Of a DNA stretch of 64,000 nt, positions 56,401 through 64,000 are shown in pieces. Made by a program: the position numbers and the translations under genes. A model generated the notes under the pieces. The model searched no databases. It saw nothing but the letters and a program-made list of their open reading frames with translations, and had not been told where the DNA came from. Each line of letters begins with the position of its first letter. The first letter of the stretch is position 1. The DNA comes from Hyaloscypha bicolor E (lineage: Eukaryota; Ascomycota; Leotiomycetes; Helotiales; Hyaloscyphaceae), in assembly GCF_002865645.1 (NCBI RefSeq), contig NW_020194659.1, positions 190,688 through 254,687 of the forward strand, in the 5' to 3' direction.

Positions 56401-57076
56401 GCGTTGGGGGCCGTCTAAATTGGTCGTCTTCGTCTCGTCTCCGTCTGCCGCTTTTGTAACCATTTCTGGATCGTCCATAATCATCCTCGTCCTCGTAGCC
56501 GTTCTTCCTTCGCCTCCTATCCTCCACTGACCGTGACCGTGACTTGTATTTCTCTTTTCGACTCCGACCTCTATCGTAATCCTCATCAGGGCTTCGACTT
56601 CGTTTTCGACTCGTCCTCGCAGGCTTCTCCGCCCTCGCCTTACTCTCAAGCCCTTCCAACAGCGCAAGTGTATCATCAATAGCATCCGTCCCTCTATTCG
56701 CCGCTCCGTCTGCCTGCGCATCCACATAATCCTGCCACGGTAACTCCTTGTCCGGCAGCGCCAGGCCCTTGAAAACCTTAGACTTCTCCTCCGCCCTTTG
56801 CGATCCGTTCCCTGTCTCGCCATTCGCAGCCTTCCCCTTTTTGTACTTCGGGTGCATAGTCTTGACCAGGCGGTCGATACTCTCGATCAGACTCTGGGGG
56901 AACTCAGCGCCCATCGCCTCCAGCTTCTGCTGGAACTCGTCCAGGGATTTGCATTCTGCATGCTGGGCGATGACGAACTCGGCGAGGGTCTTATCGCTGA
57001 TTCCGAGATGGTTCTGCAACTCCGAGGTCACCTTAGAGACCAGAGAGAGCAATTCGAGGGATTCGAGGTCGTCCAT
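53465..57076 (-). CDS. PRP22: Pre-mRNA splicing DEAH-box RNA helicase PRP22
   Basis: This is an intronless 1,203-aa frame. In order: an N-terminal helical segment (MDDLESLELLSLVSKV), an Arg/Ser-rich stretch (about 150-230), and an S1 RNA-binding domain (about 239-309, GHITGVKDFGAFVNIHG and GLVHVSAL). The helicase core follows: Walker A GDTGSGKTTQ (about 562), TQPRRVAA, DEAH (about 660), SATLDADKF, FLTGQEEID and QRAGRAGRTGPG (about 865), then winged-helix/ratchet and OB-fold parts (TALEELYALSALDD; GYKTLIEGTPVYLHPSSALF). The S1 plus DEAH arrangement identifies PRP22/DHX8, which proofreads the second splicing step and releases mRNA from the spliceosome in the nucleus. Length and motifs are those of a normal orthologue. 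Confidence 0.97.
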   Translation of the reverse strand: MDDLESLELLSLVSKVTSELQNHLGISDKTLAEFVIAQHAECKSLDEFQQKLEAMGAEFPQSLIESIDRLVKTMHPKYKKGKAANGETGNGSQRAEEKSKVFKGLALPDKELPWQDYVDAQADGAANRGTDAIDDTLALLEGLESKARAEKPARTSRKRSRSPDEDYDRGRSRKEKYKSRSRSVEDRRRRKNGYEDEDDYGRSRNGYKSGRRRRDEDDQFRRPPTPEIDDEPIIFKVYDGHITGVKDFGAFVNIHGVKGKVDGLVHVSALVEGQRVNHPSDLVSRGQPVKIKVVKIEGSRIGLSMKDVDQETGRDMAPQARIQSGANMERLGGTKNEYGLIDDKVLVFEGDMTNNSRKVKKRMTSPERWEIRQLIASGVVKASDYPDLDEEYNATLNGEGEMELEEDVDIELREEEPPFLAGQTKQSLELSPIRVVKAPDGSMNRAAMAGTTLAKDRRELRQQEAQDKAAEESSKVDLSAQWNDPMAAPDERKFASDLRSAKPLPALEDVPEWKKATQNKEQSFGRRTDMTIKQQRESLPVYRFRSELIKAVHANQLLIVVGDTGSGKTTQLTQYLAEAGFANNGMIGCTQPRRVAAMSVAKRVAEEVGCQLGQEVGYAIRFEDCTSSATKIKYMTDGMLEREVLMDPELKRYSVIMLDEAHERTISTDVLFALLKKTLKRRPDLKVIVTSATLDADKFSAYFNECPIFSIPGRTFPVEIMYSREPESDYLDAALVTVMQIHLTEPPGDILLFLTGQEEIDTSCEILFERMKALGPSVPELIILPVYSALPSEMQSKIFDPAPPGSRKVVIATNIAETSITIDHIYYVIDPGFVKQNAYDPKLGMDSLVVTPISQAQAKQRAGRAGRTGPGKCFRLYTEAAFQSEMLPTSIPEIQRQNLSHTILMLKAMGINDLLHFDFMDPPPTNTMLTALEELYALSALDDEGLLTRLGRKMADFPMDPSLAKVLIAAVDIGCSEEILSIVAMLSMPPPFYRPKEKQTQADQKKAKFHDPHGDHLTLLNVYNSWKQNKYANPWCFENFIQARSMRRAKDVRDQLVKIMERYKHPVVSCGRNTQKVRQALCSGFFRNSARKDPQEGYKTLIEGTPVYLHPSSALFGKQAEWVIYHTLVLTSKEYMHQTTAIEPKWLVEAAPSFFKVAPTDKLSKRKKAERIQPLYNKFAAEDDWRLSAQKRQGRGGGGGTWG

Positions 57077-57575
57077 GGCGACGTTGCTGCGGATGATAGT
57101 TGACGCAGCTTTTTTGAAGATGCTGTGTTAAGCCTCGCGATTTTAGCGCTAAACCTGTTTAGTCCAAATCAAATCGCCACCCAGCCTCACCCGTCTCTCT
57201 TCATATCTATTCCGTACAGACACGATCAAATCTTCGGCCGAACGGGAGAATGCCCCCTTAATATCCGTACCAAATTCGTTCATTTGTATCATTCTCCTCC
57301 GCGGCCCAGTACATTCGCGTGTCCCTCGCCACCATTGTCCCATCTCAATCCTCAGAGCTCCACGAAACTCGCCCAAGTTGCATGGTCACGATTCTCTTCT
57401 TAATCGCTTTCCTTGATTGCTAATATATAGGCCAAGTCGGCCTCAAACTAATGCTTTCAAAACTAAACTGCGAGTGTCGCGGCACCAGCCATCTCAAAGA
57501 CATGGTATCAAATCAAAACGGAAAACTAGGGTTCATGCTTCCAGGCTGAATACGAAGTCGATTCATACAAATTTG
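57077..57575. other. PRP22 promoter region
   Basis: The 500 bp between the PRP22 start and the 3' end of the acetyltransferase gene has no supported gene. CT-rich stretches are present. Confidence 0.5.
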
Positions 57576-58424
57576 TCAAGGAACATATGGGCGTTTCAAT
57601 AAGAGCCACCTCTGCGCAAACTGGACCGCATCGCCCAGCTGGAAGAGGCGTGAACCCGCTCCCCCAACCTTCCCACGAACTATCGTCCTCTCCTTTTCAA
57701 AATCCGCGCCCAACTCATCAAATCGCTCCTCCGAAAGTGCAGTATCACGGACAGTCATCCATTGACGCCCCTCATCCGTCATTATAGCAAATGAATTCTC
57801 CGTCATCCCTCCCGGTATCCTATACTCCGCGAGATGAAAAGGTGTGCAACTCTCAAATCCCACACCAAGAAGCAACACACGAGCATGTGCACGCTCAAGC
57901 TTTGCCAAGGGGCTCTGCTCCCCAAAAGCACAATCAAGTGCATGACCAGCCATGAGTGATTCCGCATGGGGCCCAACAGCTGAAAATGATGTCTGAGGAT
58001 GCGCACTCCGCACAGCACTAGGCCACGTCCGAACGGTCTCAGCGATCACGCCCATCAAGCGTGTAGGAGTAGTGCGAGGATCGTACGGCAACATAGTCTC
58101 GCGGATGATTGGCTTCCATGCTTCTGGCACTGGAGGATGCTGCCAATTCGCCGGATCCGAATTGTCTGAGGACTGGGTGGGAACCACCAGCGTGCCTGTG
58201 TCACCTAGCACGTCCAAGAGCGCAAGGACTACGGCCTCTGCGCCGCCGTTTACCCAACCAAGTGACCTGAGTGAAGAATGGAGGAGGAGTGTGTCGCCAT
58301 GGTTCACTCCAAGTTCACGGAATTGGTCTGCAAGTGACTTGCGAGTGCAAAGAGGACCGGTTGGAAAGCTTTCTCGCATCTTGGTATCTCCGATTTCAAC
58401 TAAAGGCAACCGGCTCACGGGCAT
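57576..58424 (-). CDS. AAC(3)-family (aminoglycoside 3-N-acetyltransferase-like) protein
   Basis: This is an intronless 282-aa frame, the typical length for the family. Family landmarks: an N-terminal LADQFRELGVNHGDTLLLHSSLRSLGWVNGGAEAV, GDTGTLVVPTQS, the central HPQTSFSAVGPHA containing a conserved His, LLLGVGFESCTPFHLAEY, and a C-terminal GDAVQFAQRWL. In bacteria these enzymes transfer acetyl from acetyl-CoA to the 3-amino group of aminoglycosides or related amines. Fungal members are common but their substrates are mostly unknown, so a resistance role should not be assumed. The lack of introns and a bacterial-type domain are compatible with old horizontal transfer. The start at 58424 is used; Met at 58379 is equally possible. 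Confidence 0.88.
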   Translation of the reverse strand: MPVSRLPLVEIGDTKMRESFPTGPLCTRKSLADQFRELGVNHGDTLLLHSSLRSLGWVNGGAEAVVLALLDVLGDTGTLVVPTQSSDNSDPANWQHPPVPEAWKPIIRETMLPYDPRTTPTRLMGVIAETVRTWPSAVRSAHPQTSFSAVGPHAESLMAGHALDCAFGEQSPLAKLERAHARVLLLGVGFESCTPFHLAEYRIPGGMTENSFAIMTDEGRQWMTVRDTALSEERFDELGADFEKERTIVRGKVGGAGSRLFQLGDAVQFAQRWLLLKRPYVP

Positions 58425-59545
58425 ATGGTTGGAAGAAACCGAGCAGTTTACTGGTTTCTTCTCAAACGGGTGGCTTGTGACGGCTCAGGTGGCAGCTGAA
58501 AGCAACTTCAGCATCTATTTGCGCTATGCGTCTTAGCTGCAGAAAAACTCCTCTCTGATTGGTCGTCTCAAAATCCAGTGATGGGAGATCAGCTTTTGTT
58601 TTCAGAAGTTGTAATGTCTCCTGATTTGTGGCTCAGTGTAGCAATGCAGCATCCTCATTCTCAGTTCATCGGATGAGTTGGTGGTTTTGAGGTTGAGATG
58701 CAATTTCGAAAATTCAACATCGCAGGCAAAATGAACGAAAGGATTCCTCTCTCCTAAGCTTTGTTAGTTGCCCTTTAATAACGTTGTGCCATGCTGATTA
58801 AACTTTATAGTTCTATGAAAAGGGCAACTGCTAGGGAGGTCAAAATTATGCCTTACCTAATCACGTGGAAGAGGGGGTTCTGAGAAGTGGTCACCATAGC
58901 AGAACACGTAGCACAATTTCCTATTACTCATCTCTTATCAGTAGTCACATGTATGGGAGGGGGAGGGGGGGTCTCTTTGACGTTCCCGGGATCAATATTC
59001 TTGAAACAAAGCTGGCGGAGGGTACGAGTGTGAGAACAATTAAAGATGAGAAGAAACTCTCCACGGCGTGAGATTGCTGGTTTTGCGCATATACCAATAA
59101 ATTTAAATGCTCCCCGAGACTGTATTGTATTTCATTGTTTAGCATAAATCAGGTGATCGGATATGGCCTTTCAATTTATTGCAGCTCTGCCCACCAGAGC
59201 ACCTCAAAACTATCTGAATAGCTGACAATTGCTATTTAGAAAGAGCTTCATGAGTGCCATTAAGCATCAACAAAGATTGCGTGGAATGAATGCAATAACG
59301 GAGAAGGAATTTGAATTTGGGGAAGGAGTAACCACTTGAGATGTTCGGCGTGAAGTAAGTGCCGGAGCAATCCTCAGCTCTATATGGACAACCTGTTCGC
59401 AAAGGCCATCATTTAATTACTATTCTGTCCCCGTTACTTTAGTGCTAAGTAATTGCATTCATTAACACTGATCTCAAGATTCCAAAGAAATTATCCTTGC
59501 ATGATAAATTCGGCCATAATCGTATGCTTCTCCCCGGCTTGGTCT
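58425..59545. other. Intergenic, no gene seen
   Basis: About 1.1 kb of mixed composition with only short frames. It includes a G-run near 58955. It lies between the acetyltransferase start and the 3' end of the BTB-like gene. Confidence 0.55.
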
Positions 59546-60664
59546 TTACTTATCCTTAACCTCTCCTCTCTGTTCTCTCATGTGCAACCTATGGCAGTCC
59601 AACACAGGATTACCAACTGAGTCCAAAATTTTCGCAACACCAAAGTGCATATTAATAGTCTTGCAGTTGATATGGCTCCACTCCACGCTCTTTCCTCTCG
59701 GCTCCTGTAGAATTTGGATTTTGATTCCCTTTAGCACATTCGCCAGCTCCTCGATGCTCAACGTGATGTTTCTTGAAGTAGTAAGAGGCCACAACGAGGC
59801 TTTTTGGATTCCTCGAGCAACGGATCCATAGATCATGGCATCACAGGCTTCCTTGTCGTAGTTTCGCAGACAGAGGGGCTTAGTGCTTTGCTCGAAGTTC
59901 GTGAGCCAGGTGAAGGGAATGCGAAAGAGCTGTTCGATTATTTCTGCTCGAATCTTAAGTACACTTTCTGTGTTCATCAATTAGCCATTGGATTTTAATT
60001 CTCTTTGATGACTTTCTCAAGAAATGGACAGAGGAAGGAAGAAGGGCATACCCAAGATTTCGTTTGGCATCGGCTCTGGCATGACCTCTCCATTCTTTGT
60101 TAAGCATTTCCCGTTTTTACCGATCTTCACCTCGAACACCAGCTTCTTTGCAAGTTCTTCAAATACGGATTCTCGACCAAAAGCCCAAGCGATAAACAAC
60201 CACCCCTCCTTGCCATCTTCCTTTGATGCCGGCTTCTCATCAGACAACCAGGAATCGAGCCATGGCGCAACAAGACTGGCACATGAGTACTGGTCGCACA
60301 GTATGGCTACTTGCAATAGCTGACTGTACGGTAACTTGCTGGGAATATTCCGGAATTGGAGGTGTGCGACTTGCAGTAAGAGGGTAATGGCGAAGAGGGG
60401 GTCGGATGTGAAATCCAGAGATGTGGCTGGGGTGGTGGAGTCTGTGGCCCAGGGCGGGCACAAGAATTTCTTCCATACTGGACTGGCGATACTAAGGGAG
60501 GAGGTTGATGCGAGGGCACGTGTTGTAGTATCTGGATCCGAAACGTTGGAGAGGAGGACTGTGACATCACCGGTTGGGAAGTTGAAAGTCGGTGGGGTGG
60601 GTAGAGCTGGAGTGGCTCGAGGGCGAGTTAGCATATGGAGGCTCTCCTTCTTGAAGGGTGACAT
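59546..60664 (-). CDS. BTB/POZ-like fungal protein
   Basis: Two exons (60664-60052 and 59967-59546) with an 84-nt intron (GTATGC donor, GCTAAT branch, CACAG acceptor, phase 1) give 344 aa. After a short leader comes FNFPTGDVTVLLSNV, then ASTSSLSIASPVWKKFLCPPW. This is the fungal BTB-like arrangement G-D-V-x-L-x-L ... S-x-x-L-x-x-A-S-P-V-W-K-x-F. Next come LLLQVAHLQFRNIPSKLPYSQLLQVAILCDQYSC and EGWLFIAWAFGRESVFEELAKKLV, typical of the region C-terminal to the BTB fold in these families. BTB domains mediate protein pairing, often with Cullin-3, but the partner is unknown. A dead head-to-head paralogue starts 681 bp away. Confidence 0.82.
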
Positions 60665-61345
60665 GTCGAGAACTCTATTCTGTTCCTTGAAGTTGTGTGG
60701 AAAGGTCTAGGTTCGACTTCATGTGTTGAAGAAAGGTAGCAATTCAAGAACTCCGAGAAGGTTTATGACTCCATCTGACATCCCGCTTTTCTGGATCTCC
60801 CAAGCTTCGTCTTTGTAAATTTTTGAAACTTGAGGATTATTCACTTTTCTTAATCGAAGCTAGATAAATTGACTGTTAAGGGGTCATGCACGTGACAGTG
60901 CCAGCCCCTATCTCCCTCGCTTGCTCTATTTTTTCAAGCCATAACTGCAAGAACATGCCTCAGAGGAAGTCTCAAAAAAGACTCAAAAGGGCTCAAACTT
61001 ACCTCTGCCGGTCCTTACTCTTCTTCGCTGCGTTTTAAAAATGCATATGCCAAATTTCCAAAGTGAATCCACAGATATCTAAAATTTACCAGAACTTCTT
61101 CGCGGGGTCACTCGTTGTACCAGGACCGGTGTATAAATCCACAAATTTCTCAAATCTTCTTTCAAACTTATCATCGAGTCTTTGATTTTCCTTCTTCTCT
61201 TTTTTCAAGAACAATCAGCGCATCGGCAATTAATCCGCCAACTCCCATCCTCATTACGTACTCCTTAAAGCGTACCTTCTACTCCACCGACTATCTCCAA
61301 ACAGCTTCATTCTACGGGCGAGTCTCGCACAGTCAAACAAGAACC
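60665..61345. promoter_or_regulatory. Shared upstream region of two divergent BTB-like genes
   Basis: 681 bp separate the start codons of the intact (-) and dead (+) paralogues, so their promoters would overlap. A GCACGTGAC motif (palindromic E-box type) lies at about 60888-60896. No protein-coding sequence is supported. Confidence 0.5.
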
Positions 61346-62880
61346 ATGAATCTCGACGTCCCTGCCGCCAGTGTGCGAAAAAATTAATCTGATTAATTGA
61401 TTAATTCATGAATATTCATGAATAGCGTGAATAGAATTTGATTAACGTGATACTTATGTAATTTGATTAGATTAGAATAATTAATCATGATTATTCATGA
61501 ATACCTTGATTGATATACACGTGACTACAGCACGTGATAGTCTAGCCTAATTAAGTAAGGTTCTTGCTCTAGCACTGCCTTAGCGAGCTTTTCTCTCTAC
61601 TCCGTAGAAGCAAGGCAGCACTAGAGCCTGATCCTTACCTAATTAGGCTAGCTTGTCACGTGCTGCGATCACGTGTACATTAATCAAGTTATTCATGAAT
61701 ATTCATGATTAGCTTAATTAATTCGTGAATAGAATATGATTAATGAGAAAATTTCATGAATAGATTAGATTAATAGCCATTAATCTAATCTAATCTATTC
61801 ATTTCTCACACTGCCTGCCGCTGCCACACCACAGAATCCTTTCGTCTTCGAGGCTGGAGATATATGCATCCGTGTCACTTACACCAATGAACGCTTTGTT
61901 GGGAAAGTTTGTTCGCATGCTCTGACCCTTGCTAGTCCTGTGTGGAAGTAATTCTTGATTCCGCCTTGGGCAAAGGGAGATTCTCCCATTGAGGCCAAGG
62001 AGATCGACTGCAGTGAAGACGATGAAGAAGCACTCCTCATCCTGCAAAACATCGCACAATTAAATTTCAAGGCAGTACCAAAAAGAGTTTCCTACGACAT
62101 TCTGTTTCCGTTGGCTGGCTCGATCGACCAATATCAATGCATTCGGATTATTTCGCCTTGGGACAAAATACCGGATAGTGAACGGAAGACAAGAGAGCAA
62201 GGTGTATGGGCAGGAAGGTTGGCTCATTATCGCTTGGGTCTTTGGACGCGATGAGATATTTGAGGCATTGGCTAAGAGAATTGTGTCTACTATTCGAGTC
62301 AATGAGAGAGGAGAGCTTTGGACAATTGATGTGGATATTCCCATTCCGGAGCCTATGCCATTGGAGGTTATCGGTAAGCTGACTGTGCCCACATTTATTA
62401 GTACATTCGGGTTGTCTTGGCTAATATGAAGGTGCTAGAAAGCATTTCTGAGTTACCGTTTAATACCATCGAACGCCTGCTCAAGATTCCCTACGACATC
62501 ATCGATCGTTACGAGATCAAACCTTTCAAAAGTTGGTCTGTACTTAACGTACCCTCATACGAGAAGTAAATCTGTAATACTAAAATATACGGAAGTACCT
62601 CGACGGGGCTTCAATGAAGTGGTCTTTGGCCACGATAACGACCTGAAGAAGTACTGGTGAGCATCGAGACACTGGCGAAGAGAATCAAGGAGACTAAAAT
62701 CCTAAAGACTACTAACATTGTGCTGGGTAACCCACCCCAAGTTTCCACACACCACAATTGAGTTGTCAGCAATTTCAAGTACCTGGCTTCTGACGTTGTG
62801 GCTAGTACCGTGAGTCCAGAATTGAACAGTCATCGGAGACATGTGGCTGCACAAAAGCAGTTGTTGAGTTGATGGAGTTC
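61346..62880 (+). pseudogene. Dead paralogue of the BTB-like gene, interrupted by a hAT MITE
   Basis: The reading starts MNLDVPAA at 61346 and is cut by the MITE at 61369-61813. It resumes as ATPQNPFVFEAGDICIRVTYTNERFVGKV, then SHALTLASPVWK, TAA, FLIPPW, matching ASPVWKKFLCPPW of the neighbour. A frameshift near 62190 leads into KVYGQEGWLIIAWVFGRDEIFEALAKR against KEDGKEGWLFIAWAFGRESVFEELAKK, then PIPEPMPLEVI and a probable intron. Exon 2 continues as VLESISELPFNTIERLLKIP, EK-stop-ICNTKIYGS (against KEACDAMIYGS) and VSIETLAKRIKETKI, with further stops, fading out near 62880. The order and the intron position are shared with the intact gene, so this is an inverted duplicate that lost function by several independent lesions. 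Confidence 0.87.
61369..61813. mobile_element. 445-bp hAT-type MITE with 8-bp target duplication
   Basis: The ends are CAGTGTGCGAAA and its near mirror TTTCTCACACTG. A perfect 8-bp duplication, CCTGCCGC, flanks it (61361-61368 and 61814-61821), diagnostic of hAT insertions. The interior is a long foldback: TAGCCTAATTAAGTAAGG at about 61550 is mirrored by CCTTACCTAATTAGGCTA at about 61635. Outside this pair lie mirrored CACGTG sites. No transposase is present. Confidence 0.93.
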
Positions 62881-63303
62881 TTAGGAAGGATACGAAGAGG
62901 CGACTTGGTTTCTCATTTTGAGCACGAGAGAGCTTGTGCATTGGGACGAGGTCTTTGACTCCGAAGCGGAGTTTTTTGATCATGTATCATAGATCCCTTG
63001 CAGCGCAATTTGAGGGAAGCGCAGTACAGAGAAAAGCATTTGAGAAACTCTAAATGGTCCATTGTGCAACGGTACTATGAAGAAATTCGTCGTTGTGTAT
63101 GGTTAAATTTTGTGCCTAGGCTCATAATCGTTACTTAAATTGACACTGTACGGGTTGTGGTAAAAGGGGGTATTGTAGTCACGTGACTGAAAATACATCC
63201 GATATCGTTCTCTCCCAGATTCACACAGTATCCTTCCTTCACATAACAAACATCCTAGCCAGAGCTTCTGTACCCAACCACCAAAGCTTTTCTATCTTAA
63301 GAT
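62881..63303. other. Intergenic, upstream of the P450 gene
   Basis: There is decayed sequence from the BTB-like duplicate on the left and the P450 promoter on the right (a TCACGTGAC palindrome at about 63179-63187). No gene is present. Confidence 0.5.
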
Positions 63304-64000
63304 ATGGCAATCTTGTTGCTTTTCGAATCTGTGTTACTGTTGTCCCTGGCATACATATTTGTCATCCGACCCATTTTCTTCTCCCCCCTCTCTAGGATAC
63401 CGAGTGCGCACTTTACGAGTCACTTCTTAAATGGCTGGATTATCTGGCAACGATATCTAGGCCGAGAAACTAAGGCCATTCATGACGCACATCGGCGCCT
63501 GGGTCCAATCGTCAGGTTAGGCCCAAGAGAGCTCAGCGTGAATTCCGCCGATGCGCTCAGAGTCATTTACAGCGACCGATTTGATAAGGATGCGTTCTAC
63601 CACGCTTTTGCTAATTATGGGTAGATTGCTCCGTCTCCCGATAGACCTGTGAGATCATGCTGACAAGTCTTCAGCGTACCAAACATGTTTTCCATGATAG
63701 AGAGAAAACCCCATGCAGGGAGGAAGCGTATGTTCTCAAATATCTACAGCAAATCAGCTCTTCAGTCATCCCAAGTCATTCGAGATTTGTCCCGAGAAAT
63801 CGTCATCGAGCGGTTGCTCCCGATCATCGAGACAGCTGCAGTACAAGGGGGCTTCCTCAATGTACTGGAATATAACTTTGCCGTCTACATGGACTTCATT
63901 AGCGCCTTTATCTTTGGCCTGCAAAATAGTGCAAATTTCTTGCTAGATTCGGAAGCTCGAGAAAGATGGCTCGTGAAACGAAAGATCGCCAAGGGATATG
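63304..64000 (+). CDS. Cytochrome P450 monooxygenase, N-terminal part (runs off the window)
   Basis: Exon 1 is 63304-63620 and exon 2 is 63675 to the window edge, with a 54-nt intron (GTAGAT donor, TCTTCAG acceptor, phase 2). The start MAILLLFESVLLLSLAYIFVI is a membrane anchor, followed by the Pro-containing hinge FFSPLSRIPSAHF. Then come HDAHRRLGPIVRLGPRELSVNS, SDRFDKDAFYHAFANYGVPNMFSM, and KPHAGRKRMFSNIYSKSALQSS, all standard for fungal class II P450s of the type found in secondary metabolism. The I-helix, EXXR and heme-Cys parts lie outside the window, so activity cannot be judged. The frame shown is intact, and the substrate is unknown. Confidence 0.9.

Overview
This is a nuclear window from a filamentous ascomycete (Pezizomycotina). 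The evidence is short 47-156 nt introns with GT..AG ends and CTAA(C/T)-type branch sites, a HET-domain gene, a GPI-anchored Ser-rich wall protein, fungal-type ATP synthase f and complex I genes, and long AT-rich blocks carrying the C-to-T / G-to-A signature of repeat-induced point mutation (RIP). The extreme two-speed base composition fits a Leotiomycetes-like genome, but I cannot fix the species.

Layout. 1-11.8 kb is RIP-degraded transposon DNA: a Ty1/copia pol relic on +, a 242-bp tandem repeat with a nested solo LTR, very AT-rich duplicated low-complexity DNA, a truncated Ty3/gypsy element (family B) on -, and the 5' end of a second gypsy family (A). 12.0-12.7 kb holds a milder, GC-balanced gypsy RT relic. 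12.7-15.7 kb is a dead secreted SGNH-hydrolase gene broken by frameshifts, a stop, a solo LTR and a Tc1/mariner-type MITE. 15.7-18.5 kb is intergenic with a near-perfect hairpin MITE. 18.5-26.3 kb is a structurally complete, RIP-silenced family A gypsy element with paired 291/292-bp LTRs.

26.8-64 kb is the gene-rich part. In order: a 7-TM protein with a ten-cysteine N-terminal region; a class I/II PLP aminotransferase; a 2,060-bp Tc1/mariner element (DD34E) dead by three CpA-to-TpA stops; a 1,289-aa RGG-tailed low-complexity protein; ATP synthase f (ATP17) head-to-head with NDUFS4; an F-box-like gene and a broken relative; a GPI-anchored Ser/Lys/Tyr-rich protein; a thioredoxin-reductase-like 3' relic; a HET gene broken by a 14-bp tandem duplication; a sugar transporter; the splicing helicase PRP22; an AAC(3)-type N-acetyltransferase; a BTB-like gene and its head-to-head dead paralogue carrying a hAT MITE; and the start of a cytochrome P450.

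The conserved housekeeping genes (PRP22, ATP17, NDUFS4) are intact. The broken genes belong to fast-evolving families (HET, F-box-like, BTB-like, secreted hydrolase). I found no tRNA, rRNA or CRISPR array, and no coordinated novel gene system. The most informative content is the nested, reconstructable record of transposon insertion and RIP decay. All gene models are read from splice signals and frame continuity, not from transcripts.
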